A DNA stretch of 64,000 bases. Origin: Bacillota bacterium. Its GTDB lineage: Bacteria; Bacillota; Clostridia; Peptostreptococcales; Anaerovoracaceae. This document shows positions 25,662-32,535 of the stretch, piece after piece (position 1 is the first letter of the stretch; each line of letters opens with the position of its first letter). The DNA lies in contig JAFWZZ010000030.1 in NCBI GenBank assembly GCA_017522185.1, positions 16,375 to 80,374 of the forward strand. The letters are read 5' to 3'. The translations under genes were made by a program, and so were the position numbers. The notes under the pieces were generated by a model. The model was given only the letters and a program-made list of their open reading frames with translations, searched no databases and was not told where the DNA came from.

Positions 25662-26567
25662 ATGAAAAAAGACGAGAAAGACCTGACTTTAGAGTATCAG
25701 CCGGAGACAAGATCAAGAACCCAAAAAAATATACGCTGCCTGGTGCTGTGTACCTTGGGGGCAGCGCTGTATGCATTTAACCTGAACAGCTTCGTGGACG
25801 CGGGAGGACTGTATCCGGGCGGCTTTGCCGGCATCACCGTGCTGCTGCAGAATATCTGTGAGGCTTTCGCAGGCATCAGTGTCCCGTATACAATGATTTA
25901 TCTGCCGCTGAACTTGATCCCGATTTACATCGGTATCCGTTATCTGGGGAAGCGGTTTACCTTTTTCTCTGTTTACGTGATTGTGGTAAGCAGTATTCTG
26001 ACAGACCTGCTGCCTAACGTGGCGATTACCTCTGACATTCTGCTGATCAGTATATTCGGCGGCATCCTCAACGGTACGGCTGTTGGATTATGTCTGCTGG
26101 CCGGTGCATCTGCAGGCGGTACGGATTTCATTTCCATTTACTTTTCAGAGAAGAAAGGTATCGATACCTGGAACTATATCTTCATGGCTAATATCTGCAT
26201 TCTGGTGGCTGCAGGCCTGATTTTCGGTTTCGATAAGGCTTTGTACTCCATCATCTTCCAGTATGCAACCACGCAGCTGATTCAGATGCTGCATAAGCGC
26301 TATCAGAAGCATACGCTGCTAATCATTACCGAACAGCCAAATGTGATTTATGGCCGTATCAAGGCAATCACAAATCACGATGCGACCCTGTTCAAAGGCA
26401 TCGGCTGTTTCCAGGGCGCGGAGCGTAACATGCTGTATTCCGTGGTTTCCAGCGACGAAGTTGATAAGGTGATGTCGGCCATCAAAGATGCAGATCCAAA
26501 TGCCTTCATCAACTCTATCAAGACAGAGGAAATCGGCGGCTGGTTCTACAGTAAGCCAAATAAATAG
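25662..26567 (+). CDS. YitT-family membrane protein (DUF2179 C-terminal domain)
   Basis: About 301 residues with five or six membrane helices (the first around 20-40), GGLYPGGFAGITVLLQN and LAGASAGGTDFISIYFSEKKG, then a cytoplasmic DUF2179 domain (LLIITEQPNVIYGRIKAI, RNMLYSVVSSDEVDKVMSAI). The start is uncertain: the ATG 12 bases earlier overlaps the ybaK-like stop, but GGGGGAT is better placed for the ATG used here. YitT proteins are widespread in Firmicutes and are of unknown transport function. A promoter for the FMN riboswitch begins right after the stop. Confidence 0.9.
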   Translation: MKKDEKDLTLEYQPETRSRTQKNIRCLVLCTLGAALYAFNLNSFVDAGGLYPGGFAGITVLLQNICEAFAGISVPYTMIYLPLNLIPIYIGIRYLGKRFTFFSVYVIVVSSILTDLLPNVAITSDILLISIFGGILNGTAVGLCLLAGASAGGTDFISIYFSEKKGIDTWNYIFMANICILVAAGLIFGFDKALYSIIFQYATTQLIQMLHKRYQKHTLLIITEQPNVIYGRIKAITNHDATLFKGIGCFQGAERNMLYSVVSSDEVDKVMSAIKDADPNAFINSIKTEEIGGWFYSKPNK

Positions 26568-26577
26568 AAAAAAGAAG

Positions 26578-26606
26578 TTGACAGATACGGCCTTTGTACG
26601 TATACT
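26578..26606 (+). promoter_or_regulatory. Sigma-A promoter of the ribU operon
   Basis: TTGACA, 17 bases, TATACT, with the predicted start about 15 bases before the FMN aptamer. Confidence 0.88.
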
Positions 26607-26628
26607 GTGCTTAACAAAATTGAATAAA

Positions 26629-26740
26629 TTCTTCGGGGCAGGGTGCAATTCCCTACCGGCGGTGATAGTCCGCGACCCGCTGCGGCGGCTGACCTGGTGG
26701 AACTCCAGGACCGACAGTTACAGTCTGGATGAGAGAAGAA
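26629..26740 (+). promoter_or_regulatory. FMN riboswitch (RFN element)
   Basis: Canonical sequence order: CTTCGGGGCAGGGTGCAATT, CCCTACCGGCGGTGATAGTC, CGCGACCCGC, GGCTGACCTGGTGGAACTCC, GGACCGACAGTTACAGTCTG and GATGAGAGAAG. TTCTTC at the 5' end pairs with GAAGAA at the 3' end to close P1. A terminator follows and then ribU, so FMN should cause premature termination and shut down flavin uptake. Confidence 0.97.
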
Positions 26741-26768
26741 ATGTATGTGTATTTTTCTATTGCAATGC

Positions 26769-26803
26769 AAACGGTGCCCCTTTTTTGGGTACCGTTTTTT
26801 TAT
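26769..26803 (+). terminator. Terminator controlled by the FMN riboswitch
   Basis: AACGGTGCCC and GGGTACCGTT enclose a T-rich loop and are followed by TTTTTT. It lies between the aptamer and the ribU start. Confidence 0.88.
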
Positions 26804-26882
26804 TCTTAAGTGATAGACCATACCGTTTCACGAGGAATTTATCGGACCAATATAAATTCAAAAGTGAAAGGAGATTAATAAC

Positions 26883-27512
26883 ATGAATCAGAAATGGTCT
26901 ACCAACAAGTTAGTTCTTACAGCTATGCTGGCTGCAGTATCGGGGGTATTGATGTCGCTGGAATTCTCCATGCCTATGATGCCGCCTTTTTACAAAATCG
27001 ATTTCAGTGACGTTCCAACGGTTATCGCGCTGTTTACCATGGGACCGGGATCCGCAATCAGCGTAGAAGTCATCAAAATCATTATCAAACTGATCACAGT
27101 AGGCACCAACTCCATGTACGTTGGGGAGCTGGCAAACCTGCTGGGTATCATTCTCTTTATCGTCCCTGTATGGCTGATTTACAAGAAAAAAGGACAGACA
27201 ACAAAGGCCGCATGTGTGGCATTGGCTATCGATGTGCCAATCCGTATCGCCTTCTCCTGCTTCCTAAACGCATGCATCACGTTGCCGCTGTACGCCAAGG
27301 CGATGGGTATGCCGCTTGACGAAGTGGTGCAGGCGGTGGCCTTTGTGAACCCGATGATTACAGATCTGACCACCTTTATCGTGATGGCTACCATTCCGTT
27401 TAACCTGGTGAAGATTACGTTAAACTTTGTGGTTGGCTACTGGCTCTATGAAAGACTGAAGAGCACAAGCGTATTGAGAGGACTGAAAGTAAATGCTGAA
27501 AGAGTATCGTAA
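26883..27512 (+). CDS. ribU: Riboflavin ECF transporter S component RibU
   Basis: 209 residues with six hydrophobic segments; RibU hallmarks are LVLTAMLAAVSGVLMSLEF, MPPFYKIDFSDVPTVIALFTMGP and VEVIKIIIKLITVGTNSMYVGELAN. An AAAGGAG site precedes the ATG, and an FMN riboswitch precedes the gene. RibU binds riboflavin and associates with a shared EcfT-EcfAA' module that must be encoded elsewhere, because the ECF module at 1.3-4.8 kb has its own S component. Its 3' end overlaps a creatininase-family gene by 20 bases, so both are under flavin control. Confidence 0.95.
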   Translation: MNQKWSTNKLVLTAMLAAVSGVLMSLEFSMPMMPPFYKIDFSDVPTVIALFTMGPGSAISVEVIKIIIKLITVGTNSMYVGELANLLGIILFIVPVWLIYKKKGQTTKAACVALAIDVPIRIAFSCFLNACITLPLYAKAMGMPLDEVVQAVAFVNPMITDLTTFIVMATIPFNLVKITLNFVVGYWLYERLKSTSVLRGLKVNAERVS

Positions 27513-28287
27513 TTTAACACGTCTGGAAATGGAACAGATAGATAAAGAAGAAACCATCGTCCTGATTCCCGTTGGAGCCGTGGAACAACACGGGAATCAG
27601 GCTCCGCTGGGAACCGATGACATCATTGCAGAGGCCATGGTGGAATATCTGGGAAGAGCACTAGAAGAGGCCGGGGAAGCGGACTTTCCGATGCTGGTAT
27701 TCCCTTTGATTCCGGTGGGTCTCAGCACGGAGCATAAGAACTTCTGTGGGACGGTTACCCTGCGCCCGGATACCTACTATCATCTGCTATACGATATCTG
27801 TACGTCCCTGGCCCATCACGGATTCAAAAAGATTGCCTTCCTGGTGTGTCACGGCGGCAATATGACAATCCTCCAGGTGCTAAGCAGAGAACTGCGCAGT
27901 GAACTTGGAATCGCACCGTTCTTCCTGTCATCGGGTGCATTCGGACATCCTGACGTGAAGGCTACTTTGTCAGAGGGGAATATCTGGGACTTCCACGGCG
28001 GAGAAATGGAGACTTCCATGGTCATGGCCGTCGATGAAAGCCTGGTCAAACTGGAAACCTCGGAAGCGGGACTTCCGGCTTCCTTCGTCGATAATCATAC
28101 GTTATTACCTTACGGCGCTGTTTCCATCGGATGGGTTTCCGAGGATTGGAGAACTGAGGACGGAAAGCCTATCGGCATCGGGGGAGATCCATCCGGAGCA
28201 ACTGCCGAAAAGGGAAGAATCATTCTGGAGACCAGTGCAAAGGCGCTGGTGCCGGGACTGTTGGAAATTAGAGATTGGAAAGTTTAG
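27493..28287 (+). CDS. Creatininase-family metal-dependent amidohydrolase, co-regulated with ribU
   Basis: 264 residues of the creatininase fold with its metal-site motifs: E31-Q-H33-G with D42 (VEQHGNQAPLGTDD), STEHKNFCGTVTL, H120-GGN (VCHGGN) and H168-GGE-ME (DFHGGEMETS). The family includes creatininase, mycofactocin peptidase MftE and archaeal ArfB, which removes a formyl group from a riboflavin/F420 precursor. Overlap with ribU and the shared FMN riboswitch suggest a substrate linked to flavin, for example salvage of a flavin derivative. That is inference; no rib biosynthesis genes are in view. GAGAGGA lies 9 bases before the ATG. Confidence 0.85.
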   Translation: MLKEYRNLTRLEMEQIDKEETIVLIPVGAVEQHGNQAPLGTDDIIAEAMVEYLGRALEEAGEADFPMLVFPLIPVGLSTEHKNFCGTVTLRPDTYYHLLYDICTSLAHHGFKKIAFLVCHGGNMTILQVLSRELRSELGIAPFFLSSGAFGHPDVKATLSEGNIWDFHGGEMETSMVMAVDESLVKLETSEAGLPASFVDNHTLLPYGAVSIGWVSEDWRTEDGKPIGIGGDPSGATAEKGRIILETSAKALVPGLLEIRDWKV

Positions 28288-28319
28288 AAGTAAAGTTCAT
28301 ATGTAATAAAACCTTTATG

Positions 28320-28352
28320 CGCCCTGCCATATGCCTCCGGCAGGGTATTTTA
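28320..28352 (+). terminator. Terminator of the ribU-creatininase transcript
   Basis: CCCTGCC and GGCAGGG with a 10-base loop, followed by TATTTTATT. Confidence 0.8.
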
Positions 28353-28369
28353 TTGGAATTTTTGTGTGA

Positions 28370-28383
28370 TTAGTTAAAACTAA
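28370..28383. promoter_or_regulatory. Predicted metal-regulator operator, box 1 (TTAG-N6-CTAA)
   Basis: TTAGTTAAAACTAA is palindromic except for its central pair and lies just upstream of the feoA -35 box. The TTAG...CTAA form is similar to DtxR/IdeR-type iron operators. Confidence 0.6.
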
Positions 28384-28386
28384 CTG

Positions 28387-28415
28387 TTGACAGCCTCGTA
28401 AGGATATGGTAAATT
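28387..28415 (+). promoter_or_regulatory. Promoter of the feo locus
   Basis: TTGACA, 17 bases, TAAATT. Boxes 1 and 2 bracket it, so a bound regulator would block polymerase. Confidence 0.65.
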
Positions 28416-28425
28416 ATAGATGCGG

Positions 28426-28439
28426 TTAGTTTTTGCTAA
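28426..28439. promoter_or_regulatory. Predicted metal-regulator operator, box 2 (TTAG-N6-CTAA)
   Basis: TTAGTTTTTGCTAA, extended by a further TAACC; it lies over the predicted feoA transcription start. Confidence 0.6.
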
Positions 28440-28499
28440 CTAACCGCGCGGTGAAAACGTAAGAGTAAACTTTTGAAAGATAGAAATGGGAGGACAACG

Positions 28500-28712
28500 A
28501 TGACATTATTAAATGCCAATGCAGGCGAAGAATATATCATCCGCGATATTGTGACGGACGATGAAGAGTTAGACGCATTTCTGTTTTCCCTGGGATGTTA
28601 CAGCGGGGAGCCGATTACGGTGATTAAGCACCTGAGGGGCGGCTGCGTGGTATCCATCAAGGATGGCAGATACAACATCGACAACGATTTGGCTGGAGCC
28701 ATCGCAATTTAA
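28500..28712 (+). CDS. feoA: FeoA-family ferrous iron transport protein
   Basis: 70 residues of the FeoA SH3-like fold: EEYIIRDIVTDDEELDAFLFSLGCYSGEPITVIKHLRGGCVVSIKDGRY is the conserved core (shown here as the region 8-55), ending with DNDLAGAIAI. The ATG follows GGGAGGAC. FeoA helps FeoB-dependent Fe(II) uptake. Two TTAG-N6-CTAA boxes lie in its promoter. A hairpin with a T-rich tail separates it from feoB, so FeoA could be made in excess. Confidence 0.9.
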   Translation: MTLLNANAGEEYIIRDIVTDDEELDAFLFSLGCYSGEPITVIKHLRGGCVVSIKDGRYNIDNDLAGAIAI

Positions 28713-28724
28713 TAAATGAAGAAC

Positions 28725-28752
28725 ATGTGGTGAGTTTTCACCACATATATTT
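28725..28752 (+). terminator. Attenuator-like hairpin between feoA and feoB
   Basis: ATGTGGTGA and TCACCACAT form a 9-bp stem with a 4-base loop followed by ATATTTTG. The T-run is weak, so partial termination is likely. Confidence 0.6.
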
Positions 28753-28762
28753 TGAGAAGAGG

Positions 28763-28776
28763 TTAGGCGAAACTAA
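28763..28776. promoter_or_regulatory. Predicted metal-regulator operator, box 3 (TTAG-N6-CTAA)
   Basis: TTAGGCGAAACTAA within GGTTAG-N6-CTAACC, 42 bases upstream of the feoB start. It has the same word spacing as boxes 1 and 2. Confidence 0.55.
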
Positions 28777-28817
28777 CCAACAAGCAAACTATGACTTATG
28801 CAGGAGGAAAAACGAAA

Positions 28818-30821
28818 ATGAGAATTGCATTAGCAGGAAATCCAAACAGTGGTAAAACCACAATGTACAACGCCTTAACGGGCCGAAATGAAAAAGTGGG
28901 AAACTGGGCGGGTGTAACAGTAGATAAGAAGGAAGCAACCATCAAAAAGAGCTTCTTTGATGGGGCGGAGCTGGTAGCGGTAGACCTTCCAGGGGCGTAT
29001 TCCATGTCCCCGTTTACTGCGGAAGAGAGCATTACAAGTGCTTATGTAAAACAGGAATCACCAGATGCCATCATCAACATCGTAGACGGCACAAACCTGA
29101 GCCGTTCCCTGTTCTTCACAACACAGCTTTTGGAACTGGGTATTCCGGTTGTGGTTGCACTGAACAAGAGCGATATCAACGCAAAGAAAAATACAAAGAT
29201 TGACGTAGCGGCATTATCTGCAAAGCTGGGATGCCCGGTCATCAAAACCGTTTCCACAACTGCGGCTGACAAAGGTTTGGCTGAAGTAGTAAAGAAGGTT
29301 GTAGAAGTGGCTGGCAAAGGCCAGACTGCGCCTTACGAGCAGGGAGATATCAACTTCCATGATAAGGCGGAAGTAACAGCGGCAGACAGAAAGCGTTTCG
29401 AATTTGTAAATAAAATCGTAAAAGCCGTTGAAACAAGAGAGGTTTATACGAAAGATACAAACAAGCAGGACAAAATCGATGAAATCCTGACCAACAAAGT
29501 TTTGGGCATCATTATCTTTGCTGCAATTATGTTTGGTGTGTTCAACCTTTCCCAGTCTACGGTTGGTCCTGCGATTGCAGATTATCTGGTTGGCTGGATC
29601 GAAAGCTTCCAGGGATGGGTTGGCGAACTGGTTTCCGGTGCATCTCCATTCATGCAGGCACTGCTGGTTGACGGTATTATCGGCGGTGTTGGTGCGGTTA
29701 TCGGCTTCTTACCATTAGTTATGGTAATGTACTTCTTAATCGCATTATTAGAAGACTGCGGTTACATGGCAAGAGCGACTGTTGTACTGGACCCGATTTT
29801 CAAGAAGGTTGGCTTATCCGGTAAGTCCGTGATTCCATTCGTTATCGGTACAGGTTGTGCAATCCCAGGGGTTATGGCATGTCGTACCATCAGAAATGAA
29901 AGAGAAAGAAGGGCCACTGCAATGCTGACACCATTCATGCCTTGCGGTGCAAAGTTACCGGTTATCGCTTTATTCTCCGGTGCATTCTTTGCAGATGCAT
30001 CCTGGGTGGGTACTTTGATGTACTTCGTAGGTATTCTGCTGATTCTGCTGGGTGCCTTACTGGTAAACAAGATTACAGGTTACAAGCACAAGAAGTCCTT
30101 CTTTATCATGGAATTACCTGAATACAAACTGCCAAGCCTGAAGAGAGCGACCACTTCCATGTTTGCAAGAGCAAAGGCGTACATCGTAAAGGCTGGTACA
30201 GTTATCCTGGTATGTAACACAGTTGTACAGATCATGCAGGCTTTCAACTGGCAGCTGCAGCTGGTGGAAGAAGGCATGGAATCCACTTCCATTCTGGCAA
30301 CTGTTGCATCTCCGTTTGCCGTACTGCTGATTCCACTGGGATTCGGTGCATGGCAGCTGGCAGCAGCATCTATTACAGGATTTATCGCCAAAGAAAACGT
30401 AGTTGGTACGCTGGCAGTTGTATATGCCATCACTAACTTTATTGACACAGAAGAATTGGCACTGGTTGGCGGCGCAAACGAAGTTGCGACTGCTATGGGG
30501 CTGACTTCTGTAGCAGCGCTGGCTTACCTGATGTTTAACCTGTTTACACCACCATGCTTTGCAGCACTGGGTGCAATGAACGCAGAAATGCAGGATAAGA
30601 AGTGGCTGTGGGGCGGCATTGCATTACAGTTCGGCACCGGTTATGTGGTAGCATTCCTGGTATACCAGATCGGTACGCTGATCACTACAGGTTCTGTTGG
30701 CACAGGTTTCGTTCCTGGTCTGATTGTAGTTGCAGCACTGGCGGCTATCGTTATTACGCTGATTAAAAAAGCAGACGAAAAAGTTGATGCGGAATACGCA
30801 TTAAAGAAGAAGGCTGCTTAG
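28818..30821 (+). CDS. feoB: Ferrous iron transporter FeoB
   Basis: 667 residues: a GTPase domain at the N-terminus (G1 GNPNSGKTT at 7-15, DLPGAYSM, G4 NKSD), a helical regulatory domain (about 165-210) and a membrane domain with Gate motifs (FVIGTGCAIPGVMACRTI with its conserved Cys, FMPCGAKLPVIALF) plus FTPPCFAALGAM. The start is the ATG 8 bases after AGGAGGA; an upstream ATG in the same frame lacks support. It imports Fe(II). The presence of FeoA, the Cys-rich partner and three candidate iron boxes fits a dedicated iron uptake locus. Confidence 0.97.
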   Translation: MRIALAGNPNSGKTTMYNALTGRNEKVGNWAGVTVDKKEATIKKSFFDGAELVAVDLPGAYSMSPFTAEESITSAYVKQESPDAIINIVDGTNLSRSLFFTTQLLELGIPVVVALNKSDINAKKNTKIDVAALSAKLGCPVIKTVSTTAADKGLAEVVKKVVEVAGKGQTAPYEQGDINFHDKAEVTAADRKRFEFVNKIVKAVETREVYTKDTNKQDKIDEILTNKVLGIIIFAAIMFGVFNLSQSTVGPAIADYLVGWIESFQGWVGELVSGASPFMQALLVDGIIGGVGAVIGFLPLVMVMYFLIALLEDCGYMARATVVLDPIFKKVGLSGKSVIPFVIGTGCAIPGVMACRTIRNERERRATAMLTPFMPCGAKLPVIALFSGAFFADASWVGTLMYFVGILLILLGALLVNKITGYKHKKSFFIMELPEYKLPSLKRATTSMFARAKAYIVKAGTVILVCNTVVQIMQAFNWQLQLVEEGMESTSILATVASPFAVLLIPLGFGAWQLAAASITGFIAKENVVGTLAVVYAITNFIDTEELALVGGANEVATAMGLTSVAALAYLMFNLFTPPCFAALGAMNAEMQDKKWLWGGIALQFGTGYVVAFLVYQIGTLITTGSVGTGFVPGLIVVAALAAIVITLIKKADEKVDAEYALKKKAA

Positions 30822-30839
30822 TTGAAAGGAATAGAGATT

Positions 30840-31025
30840 ATGACAGACTTTATCATTGGAGCAATTGTTGCGGTCATTTTGATTGCGGCAGGATTATACA
30901 TCGTCAAAGCAAAGCGCCGCGGCGTGAAGTGCATCGGCTGCCCGACAGCCGGAAGCTGTGAGAAACACGGTGAACACGTGCACTGCCATTGCGGTTGCTG
31001 CGGGGATGAAGAATACGATAATTAA
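30840..31025 (+). CDS. FeoB-associated Cys-rich membrane protein
   Basis: 61 residues: one membrane helix (FIIGAIVAVILIAAGLYIV), a basic stretch KAKRRG, then a Cys/His cluster (CIGCPTAGSC, HVHCHCGCC). This is the typical FeoB-associated Cys-rich small protein, perhaps an iron or metal handler on the cytoplasmic side. ATG chosen with AAAGGA upstream; a TTG at 30822 in the same frame lies only a few bases after the feoB stop and is less likely. Confidence 0.9.
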   Translation: MTDFIIGAIVAVILIAAGLYIVKAKRRGVKCIGCPTAGSCEKHGEHVHCHCGCCGDEEYDN

Positions 31026-31039
31026 TCGATGCAAATATG

Positions 31040-31079
31040 ACTGCTGTTTTCACAGGAATGTGGAGACGGCAGTTTTTTT
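31040..31079 (+). terminator. Terminator of the feo operon
   Basis: ACTGC and GCAGT with an imperfect inner stem (GTTTTC/GGAGAC) and a run of seven T. Confidence 0.8.
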
Positions 31080-31118
31080 ATGCTAAAATAATAAATCATA
31101 AGCGGGAGGAAAGAAAAA

Positions 31119-31466
31119 ATGGCAATGGTACACGTAACAATTTATACAGCAAAATTGGAAGAATCCATTCAATTCTATGAAGAAATCGTAGGATTGAAGA
31201 TACAGAGAGATTTTAGAGAATTTGGCGGCAATATCGTCTTTCTCGCCGAAAAAGAGGGCGACACCCAGGTGGAACTGATCGATGAGCCTGCAAAGGCTTA
31301 CTGCGGCAGCGGCATCTCCATGGGTTTTCACGTAAATGACGTGGAAGCAAAGCGTGAAGAGGTCATCGCGAAGGGTTTGAACCCGACACCAATTATCGCA
31401 CCAAATCCACAGGTAAAGTTTTTCTTTGTTGATGATCCAAACGGCGTGACTGTGCAGTTTATTTAA
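31119..31466 (+). CDS. VOC-superfamily (glyoxalase-like) protein
   Basis: 115 residues with two beta-alpha-beta-beta-beta modules: VHVTIYTAKLEESIQFYEEIVGL at the start and GISMGFHVNDVEAKREEV then FFFVDDPNGVTVQFI. H4 or the early HVTIY, an E in the first half and the C-terminal VQF/I positions suit a metal site, but the classical glyoxalase I residue set cannot be confirmed. AAAGAAAAA with GGGAGGA lies upstream. Substrate unknown; it is probably a monocistronic gene ahead of repeat array 2. Confidence 0.85.
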   Translation: MAMVHVTIYTAKLEESIQFYEEIVGLKIQRDFREFGGNIVFLAEKEGDTQVELIDEPAKAYCGSGISMGFHVNDVEAKREEVIAKGLNPTPIIAPNPQVKFFFVDDPNGVTVQFI

Positions 31467-31501
31467 AATGATAAATTGGGATTTTTCTGTTAGGGCAGGT
31501 T

Positions 31502-31800
31502 GTTTCATTTTCGAAGTAAATGGTTTCTACAGAAACGGCTTTTATCTTCTTGGAAACCAGAATGATTACAGACTGTAATATGGTTTCTTTTTGTGAAAGA
31601 ATCGTTTCCAGAGAAACCATTTATTACTTTTGGGAAGTAGAATTACATATAAAGCAGTATTTGGTTTCTTATTTTGGAAAGATTGTTTCTATAGAAACGG
31701 TTTGTGGGCTGTTAGAAACAGAATCAATTAAAAATCAAGAGTTCGTTTCCTTTTTCGAGCAATGCGTTTTCATGGAAACTATTCTTGGCATTTTAGAAAC
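31502..31800. repeat. Array 2: four 81-bp mirror-symmetric units of GTTTC/GAAAC
   Basis: Four palindromes GTTTC-4 bases-GAAAC are centred at 31529.5, 31610.5, 31691.5 and 31772.5, exactly 81 bp apart. Outer GTTTC and GAAAC words lie 21 bp further out on each side (one is decayed to GAAGT, and one inner half reads GTTTT). The unit is GTTTC, 16 bases, GTTTC, 4 bases, GAAAC, 16 bases, GAAAC. The design and period match array 1 at 10956-11256, while the core word is one base shorter and the spacers differ. The gap from 31467 to 31893 holds no supported gene. One plus-strand frame is open across all units but has no ribosome site. Confidence 0.9.
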
Positions 31801-31893
31801 CGACATCCTCACAAACCCCAATTTGTAAGAATGCTTATGGTGGGATTGACTGTTTTATGATATGATGAAAAGGCAGAAAGTGAGGAGACGAAA

Positions 31894-32535
31894 ATGAACT
31901 TACAGCAGATTGAAGCATTCATGAAAGACAGAAAACCGGGGGATGTCGGCAAGCGGAAGAACTGCAGCGTGCTGATTCCTTTGGTGGAGATAGACGGGGA
32001 GCTGCATATTTTGTATACGCAGAGATCCAGTAAGCTGAAGACGCAGCCGGGGGATGTATGTTTTCCGGGTGGTGTCATGGAGCCGGGGGAAACGCCGTTA
32101 CAGTGTGCAGTCCGTGAGACGGAAGAGGAGACCGGAATTCCGGTTGACAAAATCCGGGTAATCGGCCAGTTCGACTCCATATATGAAGTAAGAAATATTA
32201 CCATGCATACCATTATCGGGGTTATCGAGCAGGAGGATTTGAAACTGCTGAACCCGAACCCTGACGAGGTGGCAAAGGTGTTTACGGTACCGTTCAGATT
32301 CTTTGAAGAGGTGGAGCCGTATATCTATGAGTATGATGTGGTGCAGAAGGTGGATGATTTTCCATATGAAGAAATGGGCGTCAACCCTGACTATAAATGG
32401 CGTGTGGGACGGAACCTGGTGCCAATCTGGCATTACGGCGAGGGCGAAGACAGACAGCTGCTCTGGGGCCTCACCGCGCTGATTACATTATGGCTGAAAG
32501 ACAAACTGGAGGAATATTATGAAGGCGTTAAGTAA
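31894..32535 (+). CDS. NUDIX hydrolase, CoA-pyrophosphatase-like
   Basis: 213 residues with a full Nudix box GGVMEPGETPLQCAVRETEE-ETGI, preceded by LIPLVEIDGELHILYTQRS and KTQPGDVCFPGG; the LxTQRSxxLKTxPGxVxFPGG block is the extra signature of CoA-cleaving Nudix enzymes. The reaction would be hydrolysis of CoA or acyl-CoA to 3',5'-ADP and a phosphopantetheine. GTGAGGAG lies upstream. It overlaps the CaiB/BaiF gene by 17 bases, so two CoA-related activities are coupled. Confidence 0.9.
   Translation: MNLQQIEAFMKDRKPGDVGKRKNCSVLIPLVEIDGELHILYTQRSSKLKTQPGDVCFPGGVMEPGETPLQCAVRETEEETGIPVDKIRVIGQFDSIYEVRNITMHTIIGVIEQEDLKLLNPNPDEVAKVFTVPFRFFEEVEPYIYEYDVVQKVDDFPYEEMGVNPDYKWRVGRNLVPIWHYGEGEDRQLLWGLTALITLWLKDKLEEYYEGVK

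Noticed and set aside
31520-31828. 102-codon frame across array 2 as a gene
   Set aside because: No ribosome site, and the composition is set by the repeat words; kept only as an observation about the 27-codon period.
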